From positions 621,501-685,500 of the forward strand of contig NZ_CP019937.1 in assembly GCF_002117445.1 (NCBI RefSeq): a DNA stretch of 64,000 nt, in the 5' to 3' direction. Each line of letters begins with the position of its first letter. Position 1 is the first letter of the stretch. A program made the position numbers and the translations under genes. The notes under the pieces were generated by a model, which worked only from the letters and a program-made list of their open reading frames with translations, was not told where the DNA came from and searched no databases. Positions 16,624 through 25,668 of the stretch are shown here, piece after piece. Origin of the DNA: Ketogulonicigenium robustum. Its GTDB lineage: Bacteria > Pseudomonadota > Alphaproteobacteria > Rhodobacterales > Rhodobacteraceae.

Positions 16624-18864
16624 ATGGTTAAACAACAGGTCGCTATGAACACCCCCACCGCGCACGTCACGCCCCCGTCCGAAACTACAGCGCCCAATGC
16701 GGCAGATTTTCTGGCGTCGCCCTTTCCGGCTGCGGTGGCCGATGATGCCGACCTGACCGGCCCCGCGCGGTTCTATAACCGCGAACTTAGCTGGTTGGCG
16801 TTCAACACTCGCGTCTTGGAAGAGGCTGAGAATCGCCGCGTGCCCCTGCTGGAACGCCTGCGGTTTTTGTCGATTTCGGGCACGAATCTGGATGAATTCT
16901 ATACGGTGCGCGTGGCTGGCCTGCGCGAATTGGCGCGCGCGGGCAACACGACCCCCGCATTGGACGGGCTGACACCAGCCGAGCAGCTGTCGCGCATCAA
17001 CGATCGCGCGCGCGAGCTGATGAAGCGGCAAGAACGGGTCTTCGTCAGCCTGCGCGATGAATTGGCCGAAAACCGCGTCACGCTGCTCAGCCGGAACGAC
17101 CTGACCGAGACCGACTTGGCCGCGCTCGAGGATATTTTCCTCAATCAGGTGTTTCCGGTGCTGTCGCCGCTGGCCATCGACCCCGCACACCCGTTTCCGT
17201 TCATCCCGAACGAGGGGTTTGCGCTGGCCTTGCAACTGGAACGCCGCGCCGACAAGCGCGCGCTGCGGGTGCTGCTGCCGGTGCCGCAGCAGGTCGGGCG
17301 ATTCGTGCGGCTGCCCTCGGCGGCGGGCGAGGATCGCTTTTTGCTGCTCGAAGAACTGCTGCAGTTGCATATAGACCGCTTGTTCCCCGGCCATCGCATT
17401 GGGGGCGCCTGTGCGTTCCGCGTGTTGCGCGACAGCGACATCGAGGTCGAGGAAGAAGCCGAAGATCTGGTGCGCGAGTTTGAAACCGCGCTGAAGCGCC
17501 GCCGCCGCGGCGAGGTGGTGCGGCTGGAAATCTCGGCCGATGCGCCTGCGGGCCTGCGCCGCATGATCACGCGCGAGCTGCTGGTTCATGACGAAGAGAT
17601 TTTCGAAATCGCTGGCCACATCGACATCGGCCGGCTGAAGGAAATGGTCATCGACACGCGGCCCGACCTGCTGTGGCCGACCTTTACGCCGCGCGTGCCC
17701 GAACGCGTGACCGACTATGACGGCGACATGTTTGCGGCGATCCGGCAAAAAGACATGCTGCTGCACCACCCCTACGAGACGTTCGATATGGTGGTGCGGT
17801 TCTTGCAGCAGGCCGCGCGTGACCCCGATGTGGTGGCCATTCGCCAAACGCTTTACCGCACCTCGCGCAATTCGCCCATCGTCGAGGCGCTGTGCGTCGC
17901 CGCCGAGGAAGGCAAGTCCGTCACCGCGCTGGTTGAGCTGAAGGCCCGCTTTGACGAGGCCGCGAACATCCTGCAATCGCGCCGGTTGGAGATGTCGGGC
18001 GCGCATGTGGTCTATGGCTTCACCAACTACAAAACCCACGCCAAGATGTCCGTCGTCGTGCGGCGCGAGGGCGACCGGCTGGTGACCTACAGCCACTTCG
18101 GCACGGGGAACTACCACCCGATCACCGCGCGCATCTATACCGACCTGTCGCTGTTTACCTGCGACGCAAAGCTGGGCCGCGATGCGACCAAAGTCTTCAA
18201 CTATATCAGCGGTTACGCGCAGCCGGATGGCTTGGAAAACTTGGCTATTTCGCCGCTGACGCTGAAGCCGCGCCTGCTGGAAATGATCGCCGCCGAGGCT
18301 GACCATGCCCGCGCGGGGCGTCCCGCCGAAATTTGGGCCAAGATGAATTCCTTAACCGAGGAGGACGTGATCGACGCCCTCTATGCCGCCAGCCAAGCGG
18401 GGGTAAAGATCAGTCTGGTCGTGCGGGGGATTTGCAGCCTGCGCCCCGGTATTATCGGGCTGTCGGAAAATATTCGCGTGAAATCCATCGTCGGGCGCTT
18501 TTTGGAACACAGCCGTATCGTCTGCTTCGGTAACGGGCGGGGGCTGCCGTCGCAAAAGGCGCGCGTGTTCATCAGCTCGGCCGACTGGATGGACCGCAAC
18601 CTGACCCGCCGCGTCGAGACGCTGGTCGAGGCGGTGAACCCCACGGTCAAGGCGCAGATCGTCGACCAGATCATGGCGGCGAATCTGGCCGATGTGGCGC
18701 AAAGCTGGGTCGGCGATGCCAGTGGCGACTTCCACCGTCCCATCCCGCCCGATGGTGTGTTCGCCTTTAGCTGCCACCGGTTCTTCATGGAAAATCCGTC
18801 GCTTTCGGGGCGTGGTTCCGCCGGTGCAGCCGACGTTCCGCAGTTGACCCACGGCCACGACTAA
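16624..18864 (+). CDS. ppk: polyphosphate kinase 1
   Basis: PPK1 reversibly polymerises the gamma phosphate of ATP into polyphosphate. The 746-residue protein shows the N-terminal helical domain ('[20 protein letters not shown]'), the head domain, and the two phospholipase D-like catalytic domains: '[27 protein letters not shown]' contains the autophosphorylated His, and '[18 protein letters not shown]' supplies the second catalytic His. '[11 protein letters not shown]'-like sequence is present as '[11 protein letters not shown]'. Starts at ATG 16624 and 16645 are both possible. It is followed by ppx 62 bp downstream and preceded by a Pho-box-like repeat. Confidence 0.97.
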   Translation: MVKQQVAMNTPTAHVTPPSETTAPNAADFLASPFPAAVADDADLTGPARFYNRELSWLAFNTRVLEEAENRRVPLLERLRFLSISGTNLDEFYTVRVAGLRELARAGNTTPALDGLTPAEQLSRINDRARELMKRQERVFVSLRDELAENRVTLLSRNDLTETDLAALEDIFLNQVFPVLSPLAIDPAHPFPFIPNEGFALALQLERRADKRALRVLLPVPQQVGRFVRLPSAAGEDRFLLLEELLQLHIDRLFPGHRIGGACAFRVLRDSDIEVEEEAEDLVREFETALKRRRRGEVVRLEISADAPAGLRRMITRELLVHDEEIFEIAGHIDIGRLKEMVIDTRPDLLWPTFTPRVPERVTDYDGDMFAAIRQKDMLLHHPYETFDMVVRFLQQAARDPDVVAIRQTLYRTSRNSPIVEALCVAAEEGKSVTALVELKARFDEAANILQSRRLEMSGAHVVYGFTNYKTHAKMSVVVRREGDRLVTYSHFGTGNYHPITARIYTDLSLFTCDAKLGRDATKVFNYISGYAQPDGLENLAISPLTLKPRLLEMIAAEADHARAGRPAEIWAKMNSLTEEDVIDALYAASQAGVKISLVVRGICSLRPGIIGLSENIRVKSIVGRFLEHSRIVCFGNGRGLPSQKARVFISSADWMDRNLTRRVETLVEAVNPTVKAQIVDQIMAANLADVAQSWVGDASGDFHRPIPPDGVFAFSCHRFFMENPSLSGRGSAGAADVPQLTHGHD

Positions 18865-18883
18865 GGGATAGCTAGGCCCCAAG

Positions 18884-18903
18884 GGGGGTGCGCCCGCACC
18901 CCC
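18884..18903 (+). terminator. GC hairpin between ppk and ppx
   Basis: A perfect 9-bp stem (GGGGGTGCG with CGCACCCCC) closes a 2-base CC gap. No T tract follows. It could reduce read-through from ppk into ppx or protect the ppk message; the two genes are otherwise likely to be cotranscribed. Confidence 0.4.
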
Positions 18904-18926
18904 GCGCAAGAGCATGAGGGGCTTCG

Positions 18927-20495
18927 ATGGGTAAGATCGCAACCGCTACCGGCGCATGGCTTCCGTTTGATCAACGGCTGTTTGACGAAACCGCCGTGCC
19001 GCAGGGTGGCGATCAGGGGTTGCGGCGTGTCGGGGTTGTCGATGTGGGGTCGAACTCGATCCGGTTGGTGGTGTTCGATGGTGCCGCCCGCAGCCCCGCC
19101 TATTTCTACAACGAAAAGGTTATGTGCGCGCTGGGCGAGGGGCTGTCGCAGACAGGCCGCCTCAGCCCCAAGGGGCGCGCACGGGCCTTGGCCGCGCTGT
19201 CGCGCTTTGCGGCGCTGGCGCGCGGCATGGGGATCGAGCTATCCGCCGTAGCGACCGCCGCCGTGCGCGAGGCCGAAGACGGCCCCGAATTTTGCGCCGA
19301 AGTTCTGCGCGACACCGGCATCGAGCTGCACGTGATTCCCGGCGAGGAGGAAGCCCGCCTGTCGGCACAGGGCGTTTTGCTGGGCTGGCCGCGCAGCTAC
19401 GGGTTGGTCTGCGATATTGGCGGCTCTTCGATGGAGCTGGCCGATCTGGCTGACGGCAAGATCGGCGATCGCGTCACGTCCCCGCTGGGGCCGCTGAAAC
19501 TGCGCGAGGTATCCGGCGGGCAGGCGGGCTTGGATGCCTATATCGCGCGCGAGATCAAGCTGCTGCACGGCATGATGCACGATGAGACCGCAATGCGCCT
19601 GTTTCTGGTCGGCGGGTCGTGGCGGGCCATCGCACGGATCGATATGGACCGGCGCGACTACCCCCTGACGATCGTGCATGAATACCGCATGACCGCTGAG
19701 TCTGTCGCCGCCACACGTGCCTATATCGCCAAAAGCAATCTGGATGATCTGCGCAGCCGCTGCGATATTTCCGAAGACCGTATGGCGCTGGTGCCGCTGG
19801 CTATTCAGGTGCTTGATGCGCTCTGCCGCGTGTTCAAGCCCAAAGACATTGCCATCTCGTCCTACGGCATCCGCGAGGGGATGCTTTACGAACAGATGAC
19901 CCCCGCCCTGCGCGAGAGCGACCCGCTGATCGCTGCTGCCCGCCATTCGGAAATACAGAACGCGCGCCTGCCGGGCTTTGGCGATGTGCTGTATGATTTC
20001 GTCATGCCCCTGTTCCCCGATGTTGACTGGCAGCGCCAGCGCATCATCCGCGCCGCATGCTTGCTGCACGATGTCAGCTGGCGCGCTCACCCCGATTTTC
20101 GCGCCGAAGTCTGCTTTGAAAACGCCACACGCGCCAACTTGGGCGGGCTGAAGCACGAGGAGCGGATTTTCATGGGGATGGCGCTGATGGCACGCTATTC
20201 CAGCAAAAAGCAGAAGCGCTTTGCCGATGTGTTTGCCCTGCTGCCCGAGGCCGAGCAGAAACAGGCCGGTATTTTGGGGCGCGCCATGCGATTGGGCGCC
20301 ATGCTGTGGCTGGGGGCGCATGATGCACCCGGCAAACTCATCTGGCGGCCCGAACATGACGGCGAAAAGTCCGAGGTGCTGTTGATGCTGGAACGCCGCG
20401 CCGCGCCGCTGTTTGGGGAAGTGGCGCAAGCGCGCCTTAAAAATCTGGCGAACGCGATGGGCGCGCGCCATGCGGTTGCGTTCAGCGACGACTGA
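18927..20495 (+). CDS. ppx: exopolyphosphatase / Ppx-GppA phosphatase
   Basis: Ppx removes terminal phosphates from polyphosphate, opposing the upstream PPK. The 522-residue protein has the ASKHA ATPase-like fold with 'GVVDVGSNSIRLVVFDG' (phosphate 1 loop), 'VATAAVREAEDGPEF' and 'GLVCDIGGSSMELADL' (phosphate 2 loop). The C-terminal half has an HD-like helical region ('RIIRAACLLHDVSWRAHPDF'). The ATG follows GAGGGG. The TGA stop directly abuts the stop codon of the convergent usp gene, the junction forming a 12-bp palindrome at 20494-20505. Confidence 0.93.
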   Translation: MGKIATATGAWLPFDQRLFDETAVPQGGDQGLRRVGVVDVGSNSIRLVVFDGAARSPAYFYNEKVMCALGEGLSQTGRLSPKGRARALAALSRFAALARGMGIELSAVATAAVREAEDGPEFCAEVLRDTGIELHVIPGEEEARLSAQGVLLGWPRSYGLVCDIGGSSMELADLADGKIGDRVTSPLGPLKLREVSGGQAGLDAYIAREIKLLHGMMHDETAMRLFLVGGSWRAIARIDMDRRDYPLTIVHEYRMTAESVAATRAYIAKSNLDDLRSRCDISEDRMALVPLAIQVLDALCRVFKPKDIAISSYGIREGMLYEQMTPALRESDPLIAAARHSEIQNARLPGFGDVLYDFVMPLFPDVDWQRQRIIRAACLLHDVSWRAHPDFRAEVCFENATRANLGGLKHEERIFMGMALMARYSSKKQKRFADVFALLPEAEQKQAGILGRAMRLGAMLWLGAHDAPGKLIWRPEHDGEKSEVLLMLERRAAPLFGEVAQARLKNLANAMGARHAVAFSDD

Positions 20496-20951
20496 TCAGC
20501 TGATCTTTTCCAGCTGTTCCTTGGTCATATCGCCGGGCACCAAAGTGACGGGCACGGGCAGCACACCGGCTTGCCGCATCAGCGCGGTGATGATGGGGCC
20601 AGGGCCCTTGTTGTCGCTGCTTGCCCCCAAGACCAATACGCCGATTTCGGGGTCTTCGCGGATCTGGTTCAGGATCTCGGTGACGCTGTCACCCTCGCGG
20701 ATGACCAGCTCGGGGTTAATGTTCTGGCGATCGCGCATCCATTTGGCGAAAACCTCAAAATGCACTTCGATCCGCTCGCGCGCCTCGGCACGCATCAGCT
20801 CGGCAACGCCGATCCACTGGCCGAATTCTTCGGGGGAGATCACCGACAGCACCTGCACGCCGCCGCCGGTTTTTGCCGCACGCATGGCGGCAAAACGGAT
20901 GGCGTTCAGGCATTCGCGCGTCTCGTCCAACACAACTAGGGATTTGCGCAT
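20496..20951 (-). CDS. universal stress protein (UspA family)
   Basis: The 151-residue protein starts at ATG 20951 with a strong GGAGGA site upstream; an 11-residue extension is rejected. The alpha/beta Usp fold is seen in 'MRKSLVVLDETRECLNAIRFAAMRAAKTGGGVQVLSVI' at the N-terminus and 'DPEIGVLVLGASSDNKGPGPIITALM' at the C-terminus. The final loop only loosely matches the G-2x-G-9x-G(S/T) ATP motif, so nucleotide binding is uncertain. It is a single gene, convergent with ppx. Confidence 0.88.
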   Translation of the reverse strand: MRKSLVVLDETRECLNAIRFAAMRAAKTGGGVQVLSVISPEEFGQWIGVAELMRAEARERIEVHFEVFAKWMRDRQNINPELVIREGDSVTEILNQIREDPEIGVLVLGASSDNKGPGPIITALMRQAGVLPVPVTLVPGDMTKEQLEKIS

Positions 20952-21010
20952 GGGGGTCCTCCGGCAATTCGGCACATGTTTCACCCATCAACGGGCAGCG
21001 CGCAAGCGCT

Positions 21011-22144
21011 TTAGCGCCCGCGCAGGCTGCGGCGCAGCACGCGCGTGGCAAATTGCGCCAGCAGGCCGCCCAGCAGCGCGGCCCACTGGCCCGCCATCAA
21101 CAAAAGGCCGGTAATCAGGCCGATCACATTGTCGGATAGCCGCGCGGCGATGCGGAACACGCGCGATTTTCCCAACACTTCGAATGTGCGGGGCGCATCC
21201 TTGCCGACAGCGTCGGTAACGCGGGCGATGCGCGCCATATCGCCCGCGTCATCGACATACCCCAGCAGGCGGATGCCGTCAGCGACAGATGTTCGGCCCA
21301 CGACCTGCCCGAAATCGCCCGCCATGCGGCCCAGCGGGGCAAGGCGCGCGGTATCGACGACGGAAGATAGGGGCGCGCGCGCCAGCGCCAGATCATCAAG
21401 GCGCGACCAGTTGATCGGGATGTCTGCCGCATCGCGCAGGGTGCGCAGCAGCGCGGGGGGCAGGCGGCCCATTTTCTTGGCGATTTTCAGCGCGCCTGCG
21501 CCCGCCTTGATTAGATAACTGCTGCCGCCCGTCACCAGAACCAGCGCTGTCGCGCCCAAGCCGACCGTCGCCAAAGCGACGTCCAGCCGGTCAACCTCGC
21601 GGCCCTGCAGCGCGGCAAGGCCCGCGTCGCTGAGCACGAAAACATCGTCGACGGGGGTCAGGATAACCGGTCCCTTGCACCACAGGGTCTGGCTGATCGA
21701 CTGGCAGTTATCGAACGAAAAGGCACAGGCCACACAATCGCCCGCGCGCGTCAGCGGGTTGTCCAGCCGTGCGACCATGTCGTCATAGGCGGCGCGGGTG
21801 GCTGCGGGCAGGGCGATGCCGCGCGCGGCCGCCAGCGCGACCAGCGCATCGGCCATTTCGCGGTCGCTTGTCGCCACGGCACTGTCGATCAGCGCGGCAA
21901 GGTGGTCGGGTGTTGCGGCTTGGTTGACGGCGCGGGTCAGGCTGGCGTGTAGCTGCGCGGCGGTCTGCTGCGCGGCGATTTCAGCGAACGGCATCGCTTT
22001 CAGCAATTGCAACGTTTGGCTAGAGGTGAATAGGGCAAGCGCTGCCAGCAGCACATAATGGCCGACCCGCCCGCCCGTGCCCAGCCAGCTGCGCCGACGG
22101 GGCGCGGGCTGGTGGGCCAAATGGGGCGGGCGGGGCGCTGTCAA
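21011..22144 (-). CDS. conserved hypothetical membrane protein with four clustered cysteines
   Basis: I do not recognise a named family. The 377-residue product would start with TTG at 22144, immediately after the trpS stop; a later start is possible. Hydrophobic segments lie near residues 30-48, 188-205 and 340-366. Between the first two is a soluble region with Cys137, Cys140, Cys147 and Cys156 ('CVACAFSFDNCQS' then 'WCKGP'), which topology suggests is periplasmic and could hold disulfides or a metal. The C-terminal half is rich in Ala/Arg/Leu helices. It is coupled to trpS by zero spacing, but no functional link is evident. Confidence 0.7.
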   Translation of the reverse strand: MTAPRPPHLAHQPAPRRRSWLGTGGRVGHYVLLAALALFTSSQTLQLLKAMPFAEIAAQQTAAQLHASLTRAVNQAATPDHLAALIDSAVATSDREMADALVALAAARGIALPAATRAAYDDMVARLDNPLTRAGDCVACAFSFDNCQSISQTLWCKGPVILTPVDDVFVLSDAGLAALQGREVDRLDVALATVGLGATALVLVTGGSSYLIKAGAGALKIAKKMGRLPPALLRTLRDAADIPINWSRLDDLALARAPLSSVVDTARLAPLGRMAGDFGQVVGRTSVADGIRLLGYVDDAGDMARIARVTDAVGKDAPRTFEVLGKSRVFRIAARLSDNVIGLITGLLLMAGQWAALLGGLLAQFATRVLRRSLRGR

Positions 22145-23158
22145 TTAGCGCACGAACCCGACGATGTCATAGGTGCGGGCCAAGATCGGGTCGGCAATCT
22201 CGCGGGCGCGTTCTGCACCGCGGGCCAAGATGCGGTCGATCTCGCCGCGCTCATTCATCAGGCGCTTCATCTCGGTCGAGATGGGGGCCAACTTGTCGAC
22301 GGCCAGATCGGCCAGCGCGGGCTTGAACTTGCCCCAACCCTCGCCGCCATATTCGGCCAGCACCTGATCGACGGTAAGATCGGCAAGTCCGGCGTAGATG
22401 TTCACAAGGTTCTTGGCCTCGGGGCGGCTTTCCAAACCTGCGGCGGTTTCGGGCAGGGCCTCCATATCGGACCGCGCCTTTTTGAACTTCTTCGCGATGG
22501 CGTCGGCATCATCCAGCATGTTGATGCGTTCCATGTCGGATTCGCCCGACTTCGACATCTTCTTGGTGCCGTCGCGTAGGTTCATGATGCGCATGGCGGG
22601 CCCCTCGATCACGGGGATGGTTTCGGGGAAGAAGTCGACGCCGTAGTCGTGGTTGAACTTGTTCGCGATGTCGCGCGTCAATTCAACGTGTTGCTTTTGG
22701 TCTTCGCCCACGGGCACGTGGGTCGCGTGATACAGCAAGATGTCCGCCGCCATCAGCGAGGGGTAGGCATAAAGGCCCAGCGACTGCTTTTCAGCGCTGC
22801 TGCCCGCCTTTTCCTTGAACTGTGTCATGCGGTTCATCCAGCCGACACGGGCGACGCAGTTAAAGATCCAGCCCAGTTCGGTATGGGCGGGAACGCGGCA
22901 TTGGTTGAACAGGATCGACTTTTCAGGGTCGATGCCAGCCGCAAGGTAGCCTGCGGTGACCTCATAGGTTGCTTGGCGCAGATCAGCAGGGTCTTGCCAG
23001 ACCGTGATCGCGTGCAAGTCTGCAATGCAATACAATGTGGTCTCAAACTCGCCCTGGTTCTGCGTCTGGACGAACCGCTTGATAGCGCCCAGATAGTTGC
23101 CAAGGGTCAGACCACCCGAGGGCTTGATGCCCGAGAACACGCGTTTCGCGAAAGTCAT
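22145..23158 (-). CDS. trpS: tryptophanyl-tRNA synthetase
   Basis: TrpS charges tRNA-Trp. The 337 residues are typical. The class I HIGH equivalent is in '[19 protein letters not shown]', the Trp-binding segment in '[34 protein letters not shown]', and the KMSKS loop is 'KKMSKS'. The start is ATG 23158. A good candidate promoter (TTGACG, 17 bp, TAAGCC) lies on the minus strand at 23192-23220. The membrane protein gene follows without a gap. Confidence 0.97.
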   Translation of the reverse strand: MTFAKRVFSGIKPSGGLTLGNYLGAIKRFVQTQNQGEFETTLYCIADLHAITVWQDPADLRQATYEVTAGYLAAGIDPEKSILFNQCRVPAHTELGWIFNCVARVGWMNRMTQFKEKAGSSAEKQSLGLYAYPSLMAADILLYHATHVPVGEDQKQHVELTRDIANKFNHDYGVDFFPETIPVIEGPAMRIMNLRDGTKKMSKSGESDMERINMLDDADAIAKKFKKARSDMEALPETAAGLESRPEAKNLVNIYAGLADLTVDQVLAEYGGEGWGKFKPALADLAVDKLAPISTEMKRLMNERGEIDRILARGAERAREIADPILARTYDIVGFVR

Positions 23159-23191
23159 GGTGATTGTCCCGCTGGATTAACAGTACGTTTG

Positions 23192-23220
23192 GGCTTACCC
23201 ATGCGGCAAAACTACGTCAA
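23192..23220 (-). promoter_or_regulatory. candidate sigma-70 promoter of trpS
   Basis: On the minus strand TTGACG (23220-23215) and TAAGCC (23197-23192) are separated by 17 bp, 34 bp before the trpS start. The -35 is near-consensus, while the -10 is weak, as is common in Rhodobacterales. Confidence 0.4.
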
Positions 23221-23229
23221 GGATCGGTC

Positions 23230-23925
23230 ATGCGACAACCCAGCCCCTTCAAGCCCGAAAGTGCCGTCAACCCGTTGCCGCCGGTGGTGGTCGCCCTGTT
23301 TTTGATCTTGCTGGGGGTCGAGCTGGCCCTGTCGCTGGCGGATGTGGGGCTGTTTGGCGGGCAGGCGCGCGCGTCATGGCGCAGCCAAGCCATGATGGAA
23401 TACGGCTTTTTCCCGCCCATGCTGGACTATGTCATGCATGGCGGCTTCGACCCGATGGTGCTGAAAAACTTCGTCACCTATGCTTTTGTGAACGTCTCGA
23501 CGCTGGGATCGGTGTTTAGCATCGTGCTGCTGGTGGCGCTGGGTAAGTTTGTGGGCGAGGCGTTCAGCCAATGGGCGCTGACGGCGATTTTGCTGGTGTC
23601 GGCCATCGGCGGCGCCGTGATGTTCGGGATTTTTGCGCCTGATCGCGCGGTGTTGATCGGCTTCTACCCCGCGGCCTACGGCTTGATCGGCGCCTATACC
23701 TACATCCTGTGGCTTAGCTATGCGCAGGGCGATATGCGCCGCCTGCAGGCCTTCCGCCTGATCGGTGTGCTGATGTTGTTGCAACTGGCCTATGGGCTGA
23801 TTTTCGGCGCGCATCCGGCGTGGATTGCCGAGCTGTCGGGCTTTATCTTTGGCGGGCTGATTTCGGTTGTCGTCGCCCCCGGCGGCGTGCAACGCCTGCG
23901 CCGCCGCCTGCAACAGCGCCGCTAG
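23230..23925 (+). CDS. rhomboid-like membrane protein lacking catalytic residues
   Basis: The 231-residue protein starts at ATG 23230 after AAGGATCG. It has about six membrane helices. The general rhomboid layout is visible: 'FVTYAFVNVSTLGSVFSIVLLVALGKFVGEAF' resembles the 'THxFLHxxxxHLxxNMxxLxxFG' region, but without its His residues. Where an active protease has GxSG, this protein has 'FYPAAYGLIGAY', with no serine. Where the catalytic His precedes GG in the last helix, it has 'AELSGFIFGG'. It is therefore probably a non-proteolytic rhomboid-family protein (iRhom/derlin-like logic). The stop abuts that of the convergent gene inside an 18-bp palindrome. Confidence 0.65.
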   Translation: MRQPSPFKPESAVNPLPPVVVALFLILLGVELALSLADVGLFGGQARASWRSQAMMEYGFFPPMLDYVMHGGFDPMVLKNFVTYAFVNVSTLGSVFSIVLLVALGKFVGEAFSQWALTAILLVSAIGGAVMFGIFAPDRAVLIGFYPAAYGLIGAYTYILWLSYAQGDMRRLQAFRLIGVLMLLQLAYGLIFGAHPAWIAELSGFIFGGLISVVVAPGGVQRLRRRLQQRR

Positions 23926-23934
23926 CTAGCGGCG
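23917..23934. repeat. perfect 18-bp palindrome holding two convergent stop codons
   Basis: CGCCGCTAGCTAGCGGCG is perfectly self-complementary. TAG of the rhomboid-like gene (23923-23925) and TAG of the minus-strand gene (23928-23926) sit back to back at its centre. There is no loop or T tract, so a terminator role is uncertain. Confidence 0.6.
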
Positions 23935-24687
23935 TTGCCATTGGCGGAAGACCTCGGACGCACCCCAGCCCGCCACCAGCGCCAGCACAAGCGACAGCAG
24001 CCCGTAAAAAATGGGCTGCTCGTGCGCGGTGGTGTAAAGCCAGCGTTCAATTCCCACCTTGTGCACGTCGATAGGCGTTTCCTGCGTGTCGATCACCCGG
24101 CCGCCGCGCAACAGAAAGATGCGCGCGCGGTAATCGCCTTCGGTCAGGTTCGCGGGCAGGGCGATGCGGGTGCGGAAAAGGGTCTCCTCCTCCAGCGCGA
24201 CATCGCCTTCCAAGGTGCGATACATCCCTTCGGATTCGCGGATGCGAATCAGCGCGGCAGAAAAGTCATCGGCATCATCCGACGGCACGCCGGTCGCATA
24301 AACGGCGCGAGGCACGGTGATTGCGTAAATTTCGTCCACCAAAGGTGGCAGAATATGGGCCAGCGGCGCGGTGGAGGCAGCGGCATAGAACGAGGGCGCC
24401 AGATTGATCCGCTCGCGCTGCGCATTGACCCAGATCCCGAAAACGCGGTCGCGCTTGCGCACCATCACGGGCGTCAGCGGGCCGGACACTGTTACGATTA
24501 CCTCTAGGGGGCCGTCGGCATCTGGGGGCGGGGCGTCGCGTTTGACGGCCCCGAAAATCAGAATATCATCACCATCAAAGCGCGCGGTGATACCCACGCT
24601 TTCGGCGGAAAGGCCCAGCACGATTTCCTCGGCCCGCGCGGGCAGGGCGATCAGGATGAAAAGGGCCAGCAGATACCGCACCATCAC
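23926..24687 (-). CDS. TIGR02186 family exported/membrane protein
   Basis: The 253-residue precursor has an N-terminal signal ('YLLALFILIALPARAEE'), an extracytoplasmic beta-rich domain beginning 'IVLGLSAESVGITARFDGDDILIFGAVKR', and a C-terminal membrane anchor ('FYGLLSLVLALVAGWGASEVF') with a short basic tail. This matches the TIGR02186 family, which is regularly encoded beside TauE/SafE transporters in alphaproteobacteria. Here its ATG overlaps the stop of the TauE/SafE gene by 4 bp. It may modulate that transporter; the biochemical role is not known. Confidence 0.8.
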   Translation of the reverse strand: MMVRYLLALFILIALPARAEEIVLGLSAESVGITARFDGDDILIFGAVKRDAPPPDADGPLEVIVTVSGPLTPVMVRKRDRVFGIWVNAQRERINLAPSFYAAASTAPLAHILPPLVDEIYAITVPRAVYATGVPSDDADDFSAALIRIRESEGMYRTLEGDVALEEETLFRTRIALPANLTEGDYRARIFLLRGGRVIDTQETPIDVHKVGIERWLYTTAHEQPIFYGLLSLVLALVAGWGASEVFRQWQRR

Positions 24688-25598
24688 CGCCCCCTGACAA
24701 CTTCAAGCGAGTAAAGCTCGCGCGGTTCAAGCACCAGCCCCAGCGCCAGTTGCAACGCGACCAGCAGCACCAGCAGCGCCATTAGAATACGCAGCTGTTC
24801 GGCCCGCAGGCGCATACCAATACGGGTGCCGATCTGCGCGCCGACAACCCCGCCCAAAATCAGCATCAATGCCAGCGCCATATCGACGCTGTAGCTGGTG
24901 GTGGCGTGCAACATGGTTGTGAAGGCAGTGACGAAGATGATCTGGAACAGCGATGTGCCCACCACCACTTTGGTCGGCATGCCCAGCAGGTAGATCATGG
25001 CGGGCACCATGATGAACCCACCGCCGACGCCCATGATCCCCGACAAAACGCCAACGCCCGTGCCCACCAGCGCCGGCGGTATGACCGAGATATAGAGTCC
25101 CGAGACGCGGAATTTCATCTTCAGCGGCAGGCTGTGCACCCAGTTATGGCGTTTGCGCGGCGGGACGACGCCGCTGCGGGTGCGCAGCAGGGCGCGGGTG
25201 CTTTCGATGAACATCATCGTGCCGACCGTGCCCAGCAATACAACGTAAGACAGGCTGATCAGCAGGTCGATCTGGCCCATGCTGCGCATCCAGTTGAAGA
25301 TCCACACCCCGATGGCGGCACCGAAAAGGCCGCCCACCATCAGCACTGTGCCCATGCGCAGATCGACATTCCGGCGCCGTAAATGTGCGAACAGCCCCGA
25401 AATGGACGACGCTACGATTTGGTTGGTTGCAGTCGCCACCGCGACGGTCGAGGGGATGCCCGAGAAAATCAACAGCGGCGTGATCAGAAACCCGCCGCCC
25501 ACGCCAAACATGCCCGACAGGATGCCGACGATCCAGCCAAGCCCAAAAATCCAGAGGGCATCAACCGAGACTTCGGCTATGGGCAGGTAGATCGGCAT
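24684..25598 (-). CDS. TauE/SafE family anion exporter
   Basis: The 304-residue polytopic protein has about eight membrane helices and the two internal repeats of TauE/SafE: 'FGLGWIVGILSGMFGVGGGFLITPLLIFSGIPSTVAVATA' and 'GTGVGVLSGIMGVGGGFIMVPAMIYLLGMPTKVVVGTS'. The duplicated GxxSG-x-GVGGGF motifs are diagnostic. Family members export sulfite, sulfoacetate or related organosulfur anions; the substrate here is unassigned. It forms a coupled pair with the downstream TIGR02186 gene. Confidence 0.9.
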   Translation of the reverse strand: MPIYLPIAEVSVDALWIFGLGWIVGILSGMFGVGGGFLITPLLIFSGIPSTVAVATATNQIVASSISGLFAHLRRRNVDLRMGTVLMVGGLFGAAIGVWIFNWMRSMGQIDLLISLSYVVLLGTVGTMMFIESTRALLRTRSGVVPPRKRHNWVHSLPLKMKFRVSGLYISVIPPALVGTGVGVLSGIMGVGGGFIMVPAMIYLLGMPTKVVVGTSLFQIIFVTAFTTMLHATTSYSVDMALALMLILGGVVGAQIGTRIGMRLRAEQLRILMALLVLLVALQLALGLVLEPRELYSLEVVRGR

Positions 25599-25668
25599 CG
25601 CGGCCCGGATGAAAAAGGGAACTTTCCCAAGTCAAATCATCCCTTACCGCGAAAGGGAAGGGTGCAAT

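Noticed and set aside
16597-18306. 569-codon minus-strand frame opposite ppk
   Set aside because: It is the antisense of a highly conserved gene; no recognisable domain and antisense-type composition.
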